Source of the DNA: a virus
Strand: one strand, 5' to 3'
Length of the DNA: 37,578 bases
Virus record (IMG/VR): IMGVR_UViG_3300037521_000128
Location: 1-37,578 of that record
Shown here piece after piece: positions 31,223-36,860 of this stretch. Within the stretch, counting starts at the first letter, position 1; every line of letters starts with the position of its first letter. A model generated the notes under the pieces. That model saw only the letters and a list, made by a program, of their open reading frames with translations, did no database searches and was not told the DNA's origin. Made by a program: the position numbers and the translations under genes.

Positions 31223-31453
31223 TTAGTCTGATTTTTCAGGGTCAAAGCATATTGGTTGAATGTAATTCAATAATTTACTTTGCATTTTATACCGCTCACG
31301 AGTTGCAGCCATGAGTGTATCTGATGTAGAGATCACACGATCAACATTTAAAACCCCACGTATTTGTAGAATAGCATCGATGATCTTCTCTGCGTCATCT
31401 TCACCCAGAGGCTTCTCGAATATTACGGAAATTCCTTCAAGTATATCAGTCAT
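31223..31453 (-). CDS. Hypothetical duplicated protein, copy A (76 aa)
   Basis: The last gene of the leftward operon; its start follows directly on the stop of the DUF551-like gene. Its first 15 residues (MTDILEGISVIFEKP) are identical to those of the protein at 32415; the rest is about 60 percent similar (KIIDA-LQIRG, V--V--TSD--M-A-RERY). A strand-helix-strand-helix pattern, small alpha/beta protein. Function unknown. A weak 6-bp TCAGAC/GTCTGA stem lies at its end but no convincing terminator separates it from the convergent plus operon. Confidence 0.6.
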   Translation of the reverse strand: MTDILEGISVIFEKPLGEDDAEKIIDAILQIRGVLNVDRVISTSDTLMAATRERYKMQSKLLNYIQPICFDPEKSD

Positions 31454-31462
31454 CTATTCCTC
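31409..31462. repeat. 54-bp identical repeat, copy A
   Basis: It is identical to 32601-32654, 1,192 bp away. It covers the 5' end of the 31223-31453 gene and the last codons of the DUF551-like gene. Its perfect identity inside more diverged flanks points to recent duplication or gene conversion. Confidence 0.85.
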
Positions 31463-31756
31463 GCTCGGTGAGTCTGGCAACGGCATCCAGTGAGTAGGCG
31501 ATCCTGCTGCTGTGGAATATTCTCCACTAGAATCTGTCCATAAGCCATTACCATAAGCAGACGCATGCCAATACGCTGAAGCCACATGCATCTTCTTGTC
31601 ATGCTCATCATACCCAGCAATGAGAATACGAGTCTCATTCCTTGGAGCTGTTTCTATTGGCTGCCAGTTCCATTTTATGTTAATAGTATTTGTGAGTGGC
31701 TCATCTTGAACCATTTCAATTTTACCGCAACCATTTAGCACCGTTAACTCATTCAT
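31454..31756 (-). CDS. DUF551-like phage protein
   Basis: A 100-residue protein from the ATG at 31756, overlapping the upstream stop by 8 bases; an in-frame extension upstream lies in the preceding gene. It shows the DUF551 layout: IKWNWQPIETAPRNETRILI, then AYWHASAYGNGLW, ending GSPTHWMPLPDSPSEE. The next gene's ATG directly follows the stop. A broken copy of its 3' end lies at 32638-32700. Confidence 0.75.
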   Translation of the reverse strand: MNELTVLNGCGKIEMVQDEPLTNTINIKWNWQPIETAPRNETRILIAGYDEHDKKMHVASAYWHASAYGNGLWTDSSGEYSTAAGSPTHWMPLPDSPSEE

Positions 31757-32060
31757 CTTTCTCCTCGTGAGCACACTGGACGCTCTTAATAGCTTCCTTG
31801 TGTCCTTCTTTAGCTTCAAAAAGAGTTCGGTATCGCTCCATGTATTCTTCGTCGCTAACACCTTCCTGATTGAAAATCATTGTCTCATAATAATAGTCAT
31901 AGCCGAATGAACCATAATGAGGAACTCCGAGCCATACCGTGCTTACACAACAATTGCAGACGGTTTCTTGTTTAACTATTTGATAATCTTTGATACAGAA
32001 TAGATCTCCATAATCTTTAAGAGAGATAGAGTGACCCTCTTTGTCACGATAATCAATCAT
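31749..32060 (-). CDS. Hypothetical phage protein with VPHYGS motif (103 aa)
   Basis: Best start is the ATG at 32060, which overlaps the stop (ATGA) of the upstream gene in its repaired frame; a TTG at 32075 gives five more residues. It contains VWLGVPHYGSFGYDYYYETMIF followed by an acidic helix and EAKEGHKEAIKSV, a layout found in small phage proteins of unknown role. A CNCC pair lies near residue 35. It is coupled to the DUF551-like gene downstream. Confidence 0.65.
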   Translation of the reverse strand: MIDYRDKEGHSISLKDYGDLFCIKDYQIVKQETVCNCCVSTVWLGVPHYGSFGYDYYYETMIFNQEGVSDEEYMERYRTLFEAKEGHKEAIKSVQCAHEEKDE

Positions 32061-32085
32061 ACGCCCATCCGACAAAATAGAACTT

Positions 32086-32418
32086 CTAGTATCTCGATGA
32101 CTTCTTCAGCAAACTCATCGGCTGCAAGATTTGGCAACTCTTCTCATCTGCTTCATCTTCTCCAAATGCTTTTGTACTTTTTTCATAGTCATCTTTGAGC
32201 GCATCGGCTAAAAGTTCCGCTGCGCTACGAGAAGGAGCATAACCCACAGTTACCCAATTGTTAATATTTCTCATTGTTAATATACATTTCAAATTAGATT
32301 TAGCCCTAATACTTAATCTATCAACATTCCACAAAGACTTATTTGTGCTACCATAGTCTGCATTGAATTCTACAATCCATATCTCTTGACATGTCGCTGT
32401 ATCGAAATAATAATTCAT
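32086..32418 (-). pseudogene. Frameshifted gene (110 aa as read; original frame ends at 32057)
   Basis: As read, the frame stops at 32086 with an unrelated-looking tail (KSCQILQPMSLLKKSSRY). Another frame across the same bases gives EELPNLAADEFAEEVIEILE, which is nearly the same as EDFPDLAADEFAEEVIRILE in the neighbouring protein at 32898. That frame ends with TGA at 32059-32057, overlapping the next ATG at 32060. An indel near 32140 has therefore shifted the gene. Before the indel the protein has strands (IWIVEFNADYGS, NWVTVGYAPSRSAAELLADALK). Function unknown. Confidence 0.6.
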
Positions 32419-32645
32419 TTCTCTGATTCCCTACCAAGGCAAATGGGTGTAATGAACTTAAGTAGCTTTTTATGTAATTCATAACGTTCTCGAACTGCAA
32501 TCATCATTGAATCAGATGTACAGATTACAGGTTCGACCTTCAAAATCCCACGTATTTGTAGGACAGCATCGATGATCTTTTTTGCTTTATCATCACACAT
32601 AGGCTTCTCGAATATTACGGAAATTCCTTCAAGTATATCAGTCAT
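32415..32645 (-). CDS. Hypothetical duplicated protein, copy B (76 aa)
   Basis: A paralogue of the 31223-31453 protein with an identical N-terminus and conserved core. The stop overlaps the start of the next gene (ATGA). Upstream lies a fragment of a DUF551-like gene, so the duplication included the end of the neighbouring gene. Function unknown. Confidence 0.6.
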   Translation of the reverse strand: MTDILEGISVIFEKPMCDDKAKKIIDAVLQIRGILKVEPVICTSDSMMIAVRERYELHKKLLKFITPICLGRESEK

Positions 32646-32654
32646 CTATTCCTC
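32601..32654. repeat. 54-bp identical repeat, copy B
   Basis: It is identical to 31409-31462. After this block the two copies diverge; copy B lacks two bases (GC) that copy A has, which changes the reading frame of the DUF551 end. Confidence 0.85.
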
Positions 32655-32700
32655 TCGGTGAGTCTGGTAACGGCATCCAATGTGTAGGCTTTTCAACTAC
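32638..32700 (-). pseudogene. 3' remnant of a DUF551-like gene
   Basis: The frame reads VVEKPTHWMPLPDSPRGIDD, the DUF551 C-terminal signature of the intact gene at 31454, but an in-frame TAA at 32701-32703 and the absence of any start or upstream domain show it is a fragment. It was carried along in the duplication. Confidence 0.75.
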
Positions 32701-32748
32701 TTACTCGACTTTACGGTCTGGTATGTAAATTCAGACAATTTATTTGTA

Positions 32749-32898
32749 TTATCTATTATAATACAAATAAAAGATTGTTATTAAAGCTATTCCCATGGCA
32801 AGAATATATGCGCTTCCTGGAATAATAAATATGGAACATTGTCCCATGAAAAACCAAATGAAACATGCTACTACGTAACTTCTAAAAAAATCTCTCAT
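32749..32898 (-). CDS. 49-residue protein with two membrane helices, holin candidate
   Basis: The ATG at 32898 overlaps the upstream stop (TGATG). The protein begins MRDFFRSY, then has a hydrophobic helix (VVACFIWFFMGQCSIFII), a PGS turn, a second helix (AYILAMGIALITIFYLYY) and a short NR end. Two spans with few loops resemble a minimal class II holin or a small membrane effector. It lies in the leftward operon rather than with the late genes, so another role, such as superinfection exclusion, is possible. Topology and role are inferred. Confidence 0.65.
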   Translation of the reverse strand: MRDFFRSYVVACFIWFFMGQCSIFIIPGSAYILAMGIALITIFYLYYNR

Positions 32899-33131
32899 CA
32901 ATCCACTACGGGACGAAAGTTTAGAAACAAATGCTCCAGAATCCTGATTACTTCTTCAGCAAACTCATCTGCTGCCAGATCGGGAAAGTCTTCTCGATTA
33001 AACTTGATTTGTCCAAAGGATGTGATGCACATAATCCATTTGCTATCTATATTATGAAAGACTATATCACGTGGATTACTTGAATCCCATATTTCAATGG
33101 CACTTTCTGAATCATTGGATGTTGTTTCCAT
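32898..33131 (-). CDS. Hypothetical acidic protein (77 aa)
   Basis: The ATG at 33131 overlaps the stop of the degraded upstream frame (TAATG). Strands (DIVFHNIDSKWIMCITSFG) come first, then a helix DLAADEFAEEVIRILEHLF shared with the frameshifted gene at 32086. The common helix suggests the two proteins share a C-terminal module. Coupled to the membrane-protein gene downstream. Function unknown. Confidence 0.6.
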   Translation of the reverse strand: METTSNDSESAIEIWDSSNPRDIVFHNIDSKWIMCITSFGQIKFNREDFPDLAADEFAEEVIRILEHLFLNFRPVVD

Positions 33132-33271
33132 TAATCCACTCCATAGATAAGATCTATTTTGGATAAATTGACCATCTCACAATAATTATTGAACAATTCT
33201 TTATTGCGAGATATGGCAATCTTGTCACTTTTAGAGAAAATCTTATATTTCTTCTCAAGTTTACCAATCTC
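33131..33271 (-). pseudogene. Degraded coding frame
   Basis: An open frame with protein-like composition (EIGKLEKKYKIFSKSDKIAI...SKIDLIYGVD) ends in a TAATG overlap with the next gene, so it was once translated. It has no ATG start except one deep inside, and in-frame TAG and TGA stops lie just upstream. The bases up to 33351 carry only short chance frames and an AT-rich AAAATATG/CATATTTT stem. Confidence 0.5.
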
Positions 33272-33351
33272 CTAGTTAAACTTACGTCAATTCAGAACTA
33301 GCCGTCTCATCCAAAGCTAATCAAAAAATATGAATATCAGTGAACATATTT

Positions 33352-33510
33352 TCAACATAAAATTGGATCAATTTTTTGTTTTATATCCTGAATCATCTCG
33401 AGAATCGCTTCAGCTGTCCTGGGGTTCACTCTCAATCTCCTCTGAATAAAACTTACAGAAGGTGTTGGAGTCAACCTAAGAATGTATTCCGCATGATGGG
33501 TCAACTTCAT
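33352..33510 (-). CDS. FtsK gamma-like winged-helix protein (52 aa)
   Basis: An ATG at 33510, two codons after the stop of the upstream 41-residue gene. The core HHAEYILRLTPTPSVSFIQR followed by RLRVNPRTAEAILEMI closely follows the FtsK gamma domain pattern (S-S-LQRR-RI-Y-RAARI---ME), the winged helix that recognises KOPS sequences in chromosomes. As a free-standing 52-residue protein it would bind DNA without a motor. Phage copies of this domain exist; their function is unclear. It is too short for the usual gene length cut-off. Confidence 0.65.
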   Translation of the reverse strand: MKLTHHAEYILRLTPTPSVSFIQRRLRVNPRTAEAILEMIQDIKQKIDPILC

Positions 33511-33513
33511 TAT

Positions 33514-33639
33514 CTAGGTGCTCACCTCTCTATAGCGTATGAAGAGCTCCCTTCGAAAGTTATCAAGCTGTTGCTTTATCGACGAGAGCTCCTGTATTAT
33601 TTCGATGTTAGAAGGAGGAAAAACAGAAAGTTTCTCCAT
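33514..33639 (-). CDS. Small protein downstream of the exonuclease (41 aa)
   Basis: An excellent GGAGG site in the last codons of the exonuclease gene sits six bases before this ATG at 33639. The protein is one amphipathic helix (IEIIQELSSIKQQLDNFRRE) after a Pro-rich start (LSVFPPSN). It is strongly coupled to the exonuclease and may assist it. Not recognised. Confidence 0.6.
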   Translation of the reverse strand: MEKLSVFPPSNIEIIQELSSIKQQLDNFRRELFIRYREVST

Positions 33640-33640
33640 A

Positions 33641-34522
33641 TTAAACCTCCATCATATGTCTAGTGTATTGCTCAGTTTTCACATTCCCGAGCCTCCAAGA
33701 TTCAACCGGAGTTTTTCTATATTTTTCCAAGTCTACACCGGATAACTCCGGTATAGATTTGTAATCCACCGTTCCCTTCCGAATCACTTTCTGGACTCTA
33801 ATGCCCGCTCCTTGGCAATTACAGGGACCAGCAAGTGAAATCAAAGATTCGCGGTGCTCTTTTTCTTTAGACTTCAACGTCTCTAGCTGCTGATGCACAA
33901 GTAACCAATCCTGTGCAGCCTCAACCCAGAAGATGTCTTGTCTCTGTACGTAGTCCTTATCAGACAACGCAGGGGGTTCTATGTTCTTCAGCTTTTTCCA
34001 AAACTCGATTTCTTTCTTCAAAAGCTTCGCAACATAGTCGGGATCACGCTCAACCTCCACCAAGGCGAAATCGCAATCCTTATATGAAAAATAGTGTAGC
34101 TGATTTAGATCAATAGTTGCAAGCTGATGTTGTAATTGTGCCCGATATTTTTCAGGAACCTTTCCTTTCTTAGCTAAATTATGGTCAACAACTCCAGGAC
34201 ATTTGATCTCCACAATGGTGTTTCTGTCCAAAGAAAGACCATCGAGACTTGCCATCATCCAATCGTTTTTCTTATTAAAAACGACTTCAGGATTTGAGCA
34301 ATTACCCGTGTACTCATTGTACGTCTGCAAAGCAATCGGTTCCTGCTCATGACCTCTTTTCATGGCAAAATTCATCTTAGGTGGGGGAGCTAATCCTAGT
34401 TTCTCTTCCCAGAGCTTGTATTCCGTCTTCCATGGGCTATCCCCCATAATAATCGGAGCATCGCTCGCCCCGATCTTCTTCTTGCGCATCTCTAGCCATT
34501 CCTTAGTGTTTTGCTTAATCAT
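33641..34522 (-). CDS. YqaJ-type viral recombination exonuclease
   Basis: A 293-residue protein from the ATG at 34522 with GAGG nine bases upstream; ATG 34531 and TTG 34540 are weaker alternatives. The lambda exonuclease/YqaJ motifs are in order: GASDAPIIMG at 18-27, GHEQEP at 57-62, the catalytic SLDG at 92-95 with D94, EIKCP at 105-109 with E105 and K107, and YRAQLQHQL at 126-134. It degrades 5' strands of DNA ends to expose 3' tails for the RecT partner encoded just upstream. The C-terminal third is less conserved. Confidence 0.9.
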   Translation of the reverse strand: MIKQNTKEWLEMRKKKIGASDAPIIMGDSPWKTEYKLWEEKLGLAPPPKMNFAMKRGHEQEPIALQTYNEYTGNCSNPEVVFNKKNDWMMASLDGLSLDRNTIVEIKCPGVVDHNLAKKGKVPEKYRAQLQHQLATIDLNQLHYFSYKDCDFALVEVERDPDYVAKLLKKEIEFWKKLKNIEPPALSDKDYVQRQDIFWVEAAQDWLLVHQQLETLKSKEKEHRESLISLAGPCNCQGAGIRVQKVIRKGTVDYKSIPELSGVDLEKYRKTPVESWRLGNVKTEQYTRHMMEV

Positions 34523-34622
34523 TTTTTCCATCCTCAGCAATTAATGCGTTATAAATTAACTTAAAATTTTTAATGGTATTCGACAACCTAAATATGTTAA
34601 GAATGTCGTAAGACGTTATCTT

Positions 34623-34651
34623 TCTATCATTTAGATTTTTGTAATCGTCAA
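34623..34651 (-). promoter_or_regulatory. Leftward promoter candidate for the exonuclease genes
   Basis: On the minus strand TTGACG is followed after 17 bases by GATAGA. It lies just downstream of the recT terminator and about 100 bases before the exonuclease start. The -35 box is the same as in the main leftward promoter at 36115-36144. The -10 box is weak (three matches). Confidence 0.4.
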
Positions 34652-34662
34652 ATAAGTAGCGT

Positions 34663-34690
34663 AAAATCCCCTCAGTACGAGGGGATTTTT
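34663..34690. terminator. Strong bidirectional terminator after recT
   Basis: AAAATCCCCTC pairs perfectly with GAGGGGATTTT (11 bp) around the loop AGTAC, with T-runs on both strands. It separates recT from the exonuclease gene in the leftward operon. Confidence 0.85.
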
Positions 34691-34730
34691 GGTGTATTTG
34701 ATCGTATGCTCAACAATTTAATCCTTCATA

Positions 34731-35549
34731 CTATGCCTCTTCCATCTGGGTTTCTTCACCTAGAATCTGCTCAGACTCACCGAACTGTTCCTTAGCTCTC
34801 TGAAGAGCCAATTCGTAAAGATCTCTAGTAATAAAACGTAGGTCTTCAATTGCAAACTTACGCTTTAAGTGAGTCAAAATATTAGCTCGTAGCTGCTCGT
34901 TATCACCTAACCAATTTTCCAGCTCTTCGAATTCCTTATCGGAAACAACCTTTGAAAGAGAAATTATCTCTTTAACAGGTCCTTTTTCATCAAAAACAGG
35001 CGATTCTTGCCCATTAACTACCGGAATTGACTCTTTAAATGGGGCATCTTCCACAATCTCACCTTGCACATAACAGCCCTTGATGACATCTGGAAACAAC
35101 TGCCTTGCTAAACGACTCAACGCTCGAGCAAACAGCATGTCTTTGGGATACTTTATCCATTGGTTTCGGTAGATACCTGCTTTCTTGGCATCCTCAATAG
35201 AAAAGCTCTCAACCCAAGTGTCACCATTGTCACGTCTTTTGCCGTGAAGGATACAGATTGTGTCATCGCTTTTCTTATCTTTGGTGATGCTGTGTGACGC
35301 AAATCTAATCAACTGATTCATCATTGCAGCACTCATTTCTACCTTACCCTGAACGTAGTACATACCTCCATTAAGAGCGTCTAACGGATTTACTCCGATA
35401 GACCTTGCCTTTTCAACGATGGCAAACACGCCTTCGGATGCCATCTTTTTATAGTGAGGTGACATCATCAGTGCTTGACACATCTTCTGAGTGTTTTGGA
35501 TGTCCACCATCATGTCTTGGTTTTCTTTAAGAACTAATTGTTTATTCAT
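34731..35549 (-). CDS. recT: RecT-family single-strand annealing protein
   Basis: A 272-residue protein. The conserved RecT core is clear: FAIVEKARSIGVNPLDALNG, GMYYVQGKVEMSAAMMNQLI, then the Trp/Tyr-rich substrate part and DMLFARALSRLARQLFPDVI. A long acidic/charged C-terminus follows. It anneals complementary single strands produced by the YqaJ exonuclease and supports recombination-dependent replication. Start ATG at 35549 overlaps the zinc-protein stop (ATGA). Confidence 0.9.
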   Translation of the reverse strand: MNKQLVLKENQDMMVDIQNTQKMCQALMMSPHYKKMASEGVFAIVEKARSIGVNPLDALNGGMYYVQGKVEMSAAMMNQLIRFASHSITKDKKSDDTICILHGKRRDNGDTWVESFSIEDAKKAGIYRNQWIKYPKDMLFARALSRLARQLFPDVIKGCYVQGEIVEDAPFKESIPVVNGQESPVFDEKGPVKEIISLSKVVSDKEFEELENWLGDNEQLRANILTHLKRKFAIEDLRFITRDLYELALQRAKEQFGESEQILGEETQMEEA

Positions 35550-35728
35550 TTTAATCCCCCAACACTAATATTGCGCAAAGAATTACCATTAATATTACTT
35601 CTATCATCTTGTTTCTCCGTTTCTAAAGTCCATGAGCACTCCTCACAAATGCAAGAGCAATCATCTGAGGGGTTCTCTCTAGCCTCTGATTTATCATAAA
35701 AATTTCCGCAGTTATCGCATTCAAACAT
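35546..35728 (-). CDS. Small zinc-binding protein (60 aa)
   Basis: The ATG at 35728 is preceded by AAGGAGAACCACA; an in-frame extension upstream is not needed. Cysteines CDNC near residue 4 and CSCICEEC near 26-33 form two zinc-knuckle-type pairs. It is coupled to recT. It uses the same 19-base start region as the upstream gene. Function unknown. Confidence 0.65.
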   Translation of the reverse strand: MFECDNCGNFYDKSEARENPSDDCSCICEECSWTLETEKQDDRSNINGNSLRNISVGGLK

Positions 35729-36050
35729 TGTGGTTCTCCTTGAGCGTGCGCCCATTGTTCATGTTCTGATCCATCGTGGCTCTTTGGTAATCTATGTACC
35801 ATTCCATAAGATCGTTTGACTTACGTATCTTTGGTTTGTCATCCTTCGTAGGAAGCAATTTACAGTCTAAGATGGCGCAAAGTTCTTCTAGTTGATATTC
35901 AAGTTTACCTACATCTCCCGTCTGATAAACACATTCTTGTATTCCTACAAGAAATTCTCTAGCTGACTCAATGTCAGGTAGGTCGTCTTCGTGTATGTAA
36001 CCGTTGTCTAAAGCATGGTTACAGTCGTCATAATCGGAAAAGCTAAACAT
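35721..36050 (-). CDS. First gene of the leftward operon (109 aa)
   Basis: Acidic, helical protein (SDYDDCNHALDNGYIHEDDL, then LEYQLEELCAILDCKLL) with a basic end (NNGRTLKENHNV) that overlaps the next start. The AAGGAGAACCACA ribosome site and a clear promoter precede it, so it is probably one of the first phage products made. No family is recognised; a host-takeover protein is one guess from position alone. Confidence 0.6.
   Translation of the reverse strand: MFSFSDYDDCNHALDNGYIHEDDLPDIESAREFLVGIQECVYQTGDVGKLEYQLEELCAILDCKLLPTKDDKPKIRKSNDLMEWYIDYQRATMDQNMNNGRTLKENHNV
35723..35741 (-). repeat. 19-base translation-start repeat, copy 1
   Basis: AAACATTGTGGTTCTCCTT (plus strand) covers ribosome site, spacer and start codon of the 35546 zinc gene and is identical to 36045-36063. 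Confidence 0.85.
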
Positions 36051-36063
36051 TGTGGTTCTCCTT
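36045..36063 (-). repeat. 19-base translation-start repeat, copy 2
   Basis: The same 19 bases at the start of the 35721 gene. Identity through the non-coding leader as well as the first codons is more than chance and suggests copying of a translation unit or shared control. Confidence 0.85.
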
Positions 36064-36083
36064 CGTGTAGCTATTTATGTTCG

Positions 36084-36109
36084 CATGATCACCGTTCGTG
36101 GTGTTCATG
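36084..36109. promoter_or_regulatory. Operator-like inverted repeat over the leftward start site
   Basis: CATGATCACC and GGTGTTCATG form a near-perfect inverted repeat (9 of 10) around GTTCGT. It starts five bases past the -10 box of the leftward promoter and covers the expected transcription start. The half-site ATGAACACC recurs at 36679, 36730 and 36762. The repressor gene next to it is the natural candidate to bind here. Confidence 0.7.
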
Positions 36110-36114
36110 CTTAT

Positions 36115-36144
36115 AATATATCACGATGCATTGTAATACGTCAA
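36115..36144 (-). promoter_or_regulatory. Strong leftward sigma-70 promoter
   Basis: On the minus strand TTGACG, 18 bases, then TATATT. Transcription would begin near 36107 inside the operator and feed the operon beginning at 36050. The overlapping plus strand shows an exact TATAAT at 36112-36117, a possible rightward promoter for the repressor, but with no good -35. Confidence 0.75.
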
Positions 36145-36221
36145 CAAGAAAAATAAATCTCGCAAAAAAAGAAACTTCTCATATATATTCCTGCTTTGAT
36201 GATCATAAAAAGGAGAATCCA

Positions 36222-36446
36222 ATGGATTTAGATGAATACTGCTGGAGAAAACGAATTACACTTATAGAAATTTCTAAAAAAACAGGGATATGTGCACCAA
36301 CGTTGAGTCATCTTAAAAATTTGAAAGTTACCCCAAATCTAATGACAGCATTAAAGTTGTATGAATTTAGTAAGGGGGAAATTAGCTATGTGGAAATGTT
36401 ACCCGAAAAAGTTCGTGTTGAATTTGAGAAATGGATATGCGAATAA
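36222..36446 (+). CDS. Cro/YdaS-like repressor
   Basis: A 74-residue protein from the ATG at 36222 with AAGGAGAATCC upstream; the frame back to 36126 lies in promoter DNA. An XRE-type HTH is visible: LDEYCWRKRITLIEISKKTG, then CAPTLSHLKNLKVTPN. It is expressed divergently from the leftward operon and faces the operator, so it is probably the regulator of the early switch. No partner repressor or integrase is present. Confidence 0.75.
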   Translation: MDLDEYCWRKRITLIEISKKTGICAPTLSHLKNLKVTPNLMTALKLYEFSKGEISYVEMLPEKVRVEFEKWICE

Positions 36447-36492
36447 TGTGAAATATCTTATAAGAATTTATAGAATCGCTGTAGTAAAAACA

Positions 36493-36522
36493 GGTCGGAC
36501 AGGGAACCACTCCCGTCCGACC
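36493..36522. other. GC-rich hairpin after the repressor gene
   Basis: GGTCGGAC and GTCCGACC pair perfectly and continue, past one bulged A, with GGGA/TCCC. No T-run follows on the plus strand, while an A-run precedes it, as at 7014. On the minus strand TGTTTTTA follows. It may stop leftward readthrough or stabilise the repressor mRNA. From here to 36678 I see only a possible GATCAC/GTGATC stem (36537 and 36560) and short frames, including a basic 27-codon frame at 36595-36678. Confidence 0.5.
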
Positions 36523-36678
36523 AAACTACACGCAAGATCACTCGGCTGGCTAAAGCTTTGTGATCAATTAAGAAAAGGAACCTCGAACACAGATATGTAC
36601 TACCAAAAAAGTGAAACGAAAGTTACCTCAAAACGCCCTAAAAGCCTACAGAAGGCCTTCAAAGCAGAGATTCACTAG

Positions 36679-36752
36679 ATGAACACCACCCAAACAAAGG
36701 ATCGATTCACTAGATTCACGATTCATTACATGAACACCACCCAAACAAAGGA
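36679..36752 (+). repeat. Two 23-base direct repeats 51 bases apart, with ATGAACACC half-sites
   Basis: ATGAACACCACCCAAACAAAGGA-like units begin at 36679 and 36730 and are identical over 23 bases. ATTCACTAGAT also repeats between them. A third ATGAACACC at 36762 lies within a perfect GTTCATATGAAC palindrome. They share the half-site of the operator at 36084. Confidence 0.75.
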
Positions 36753-36765
36753 GAGGTTCATATGA
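36679..36765 (+). CDS. Possible 28-residue repeat peptide
   Basis: The frame from the ATG at 36679 contains the 51-base repeat as 17 codons in phase (MNTTQTKDRF... then MNTTQTKERFI) and ends in an ATGA overlap with the next gene. The in-phase period favours translation, but no good ribosome site precedes it, and the repeats may be operators. Confidence 0.35.
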   Translation: MNTTQTKDRFTRFTIHYMNTTQTKERFI

Positions 36766-36860
36766 ACACCATAAAATATATCACATCTGAAAATTTAAGA
36801 TACACTTATTTTCACGATTTAATCGTTCTTCTCGACAATCTATCGAGAGGTAGAAAATGA
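36762..36860 (+). CDS. 32-residue leader gene
   Basis: The ATG at 36762 has AAAGGAGAGG six bases upstream. The frame (MNTIKYITSENLRYTYFHDL...) stops as ATGA overlapping the winged-helix gene at 36857. A strong ribosome site and coupling support translation. The start codon lies inside the GTTCATATGAAC palindrome, so a repressor there could block it. Function unknown. Confidence 0.55.
   Translation: MNTIKYITSENLRYTYFHDLIVLLDNLSRGRK

Larger units (their letters stand above)
34515..34709 (-). other. Open frame without a start codon, possible gene remnant
   Basis: The 64-codon frame reads plausibly as a small HTH-like protein (EGILRYLFDDYKN, then KITSYDILNIFRL, then LIYNALIAEDGKND) and its stop overlaps the exonuclease start. 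It has no ATG or GTG and the terminator hairpin lies inside it. It is in phase with the recT frame, separated only by TAG and TGA. It may be a decayed gene or a lucky frame. Confidence 0.3.

Noticed and set aside
33376-33745. Plus-strand frames over the FtsK gamma-like and exonuclease genes
   Set aside because: They are antisense to frames with clear family motifs and good ribosome sites on the minus strand.
9617-36532. Recurrent CTACACGC in non-coding gaps (about 9620, 12487 and 36524)
   Set aside because: Three intergenic copies plus one in a fibre gene are only slightly more than expected, and their contexts differ.
36361-36678. 105-codon frame overlapping the repressor
   Set aside because: It begins inside the repressor gene, runs through the GC-rich hairpin and has no ribosome site. 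Only the last 27 codons might be used.
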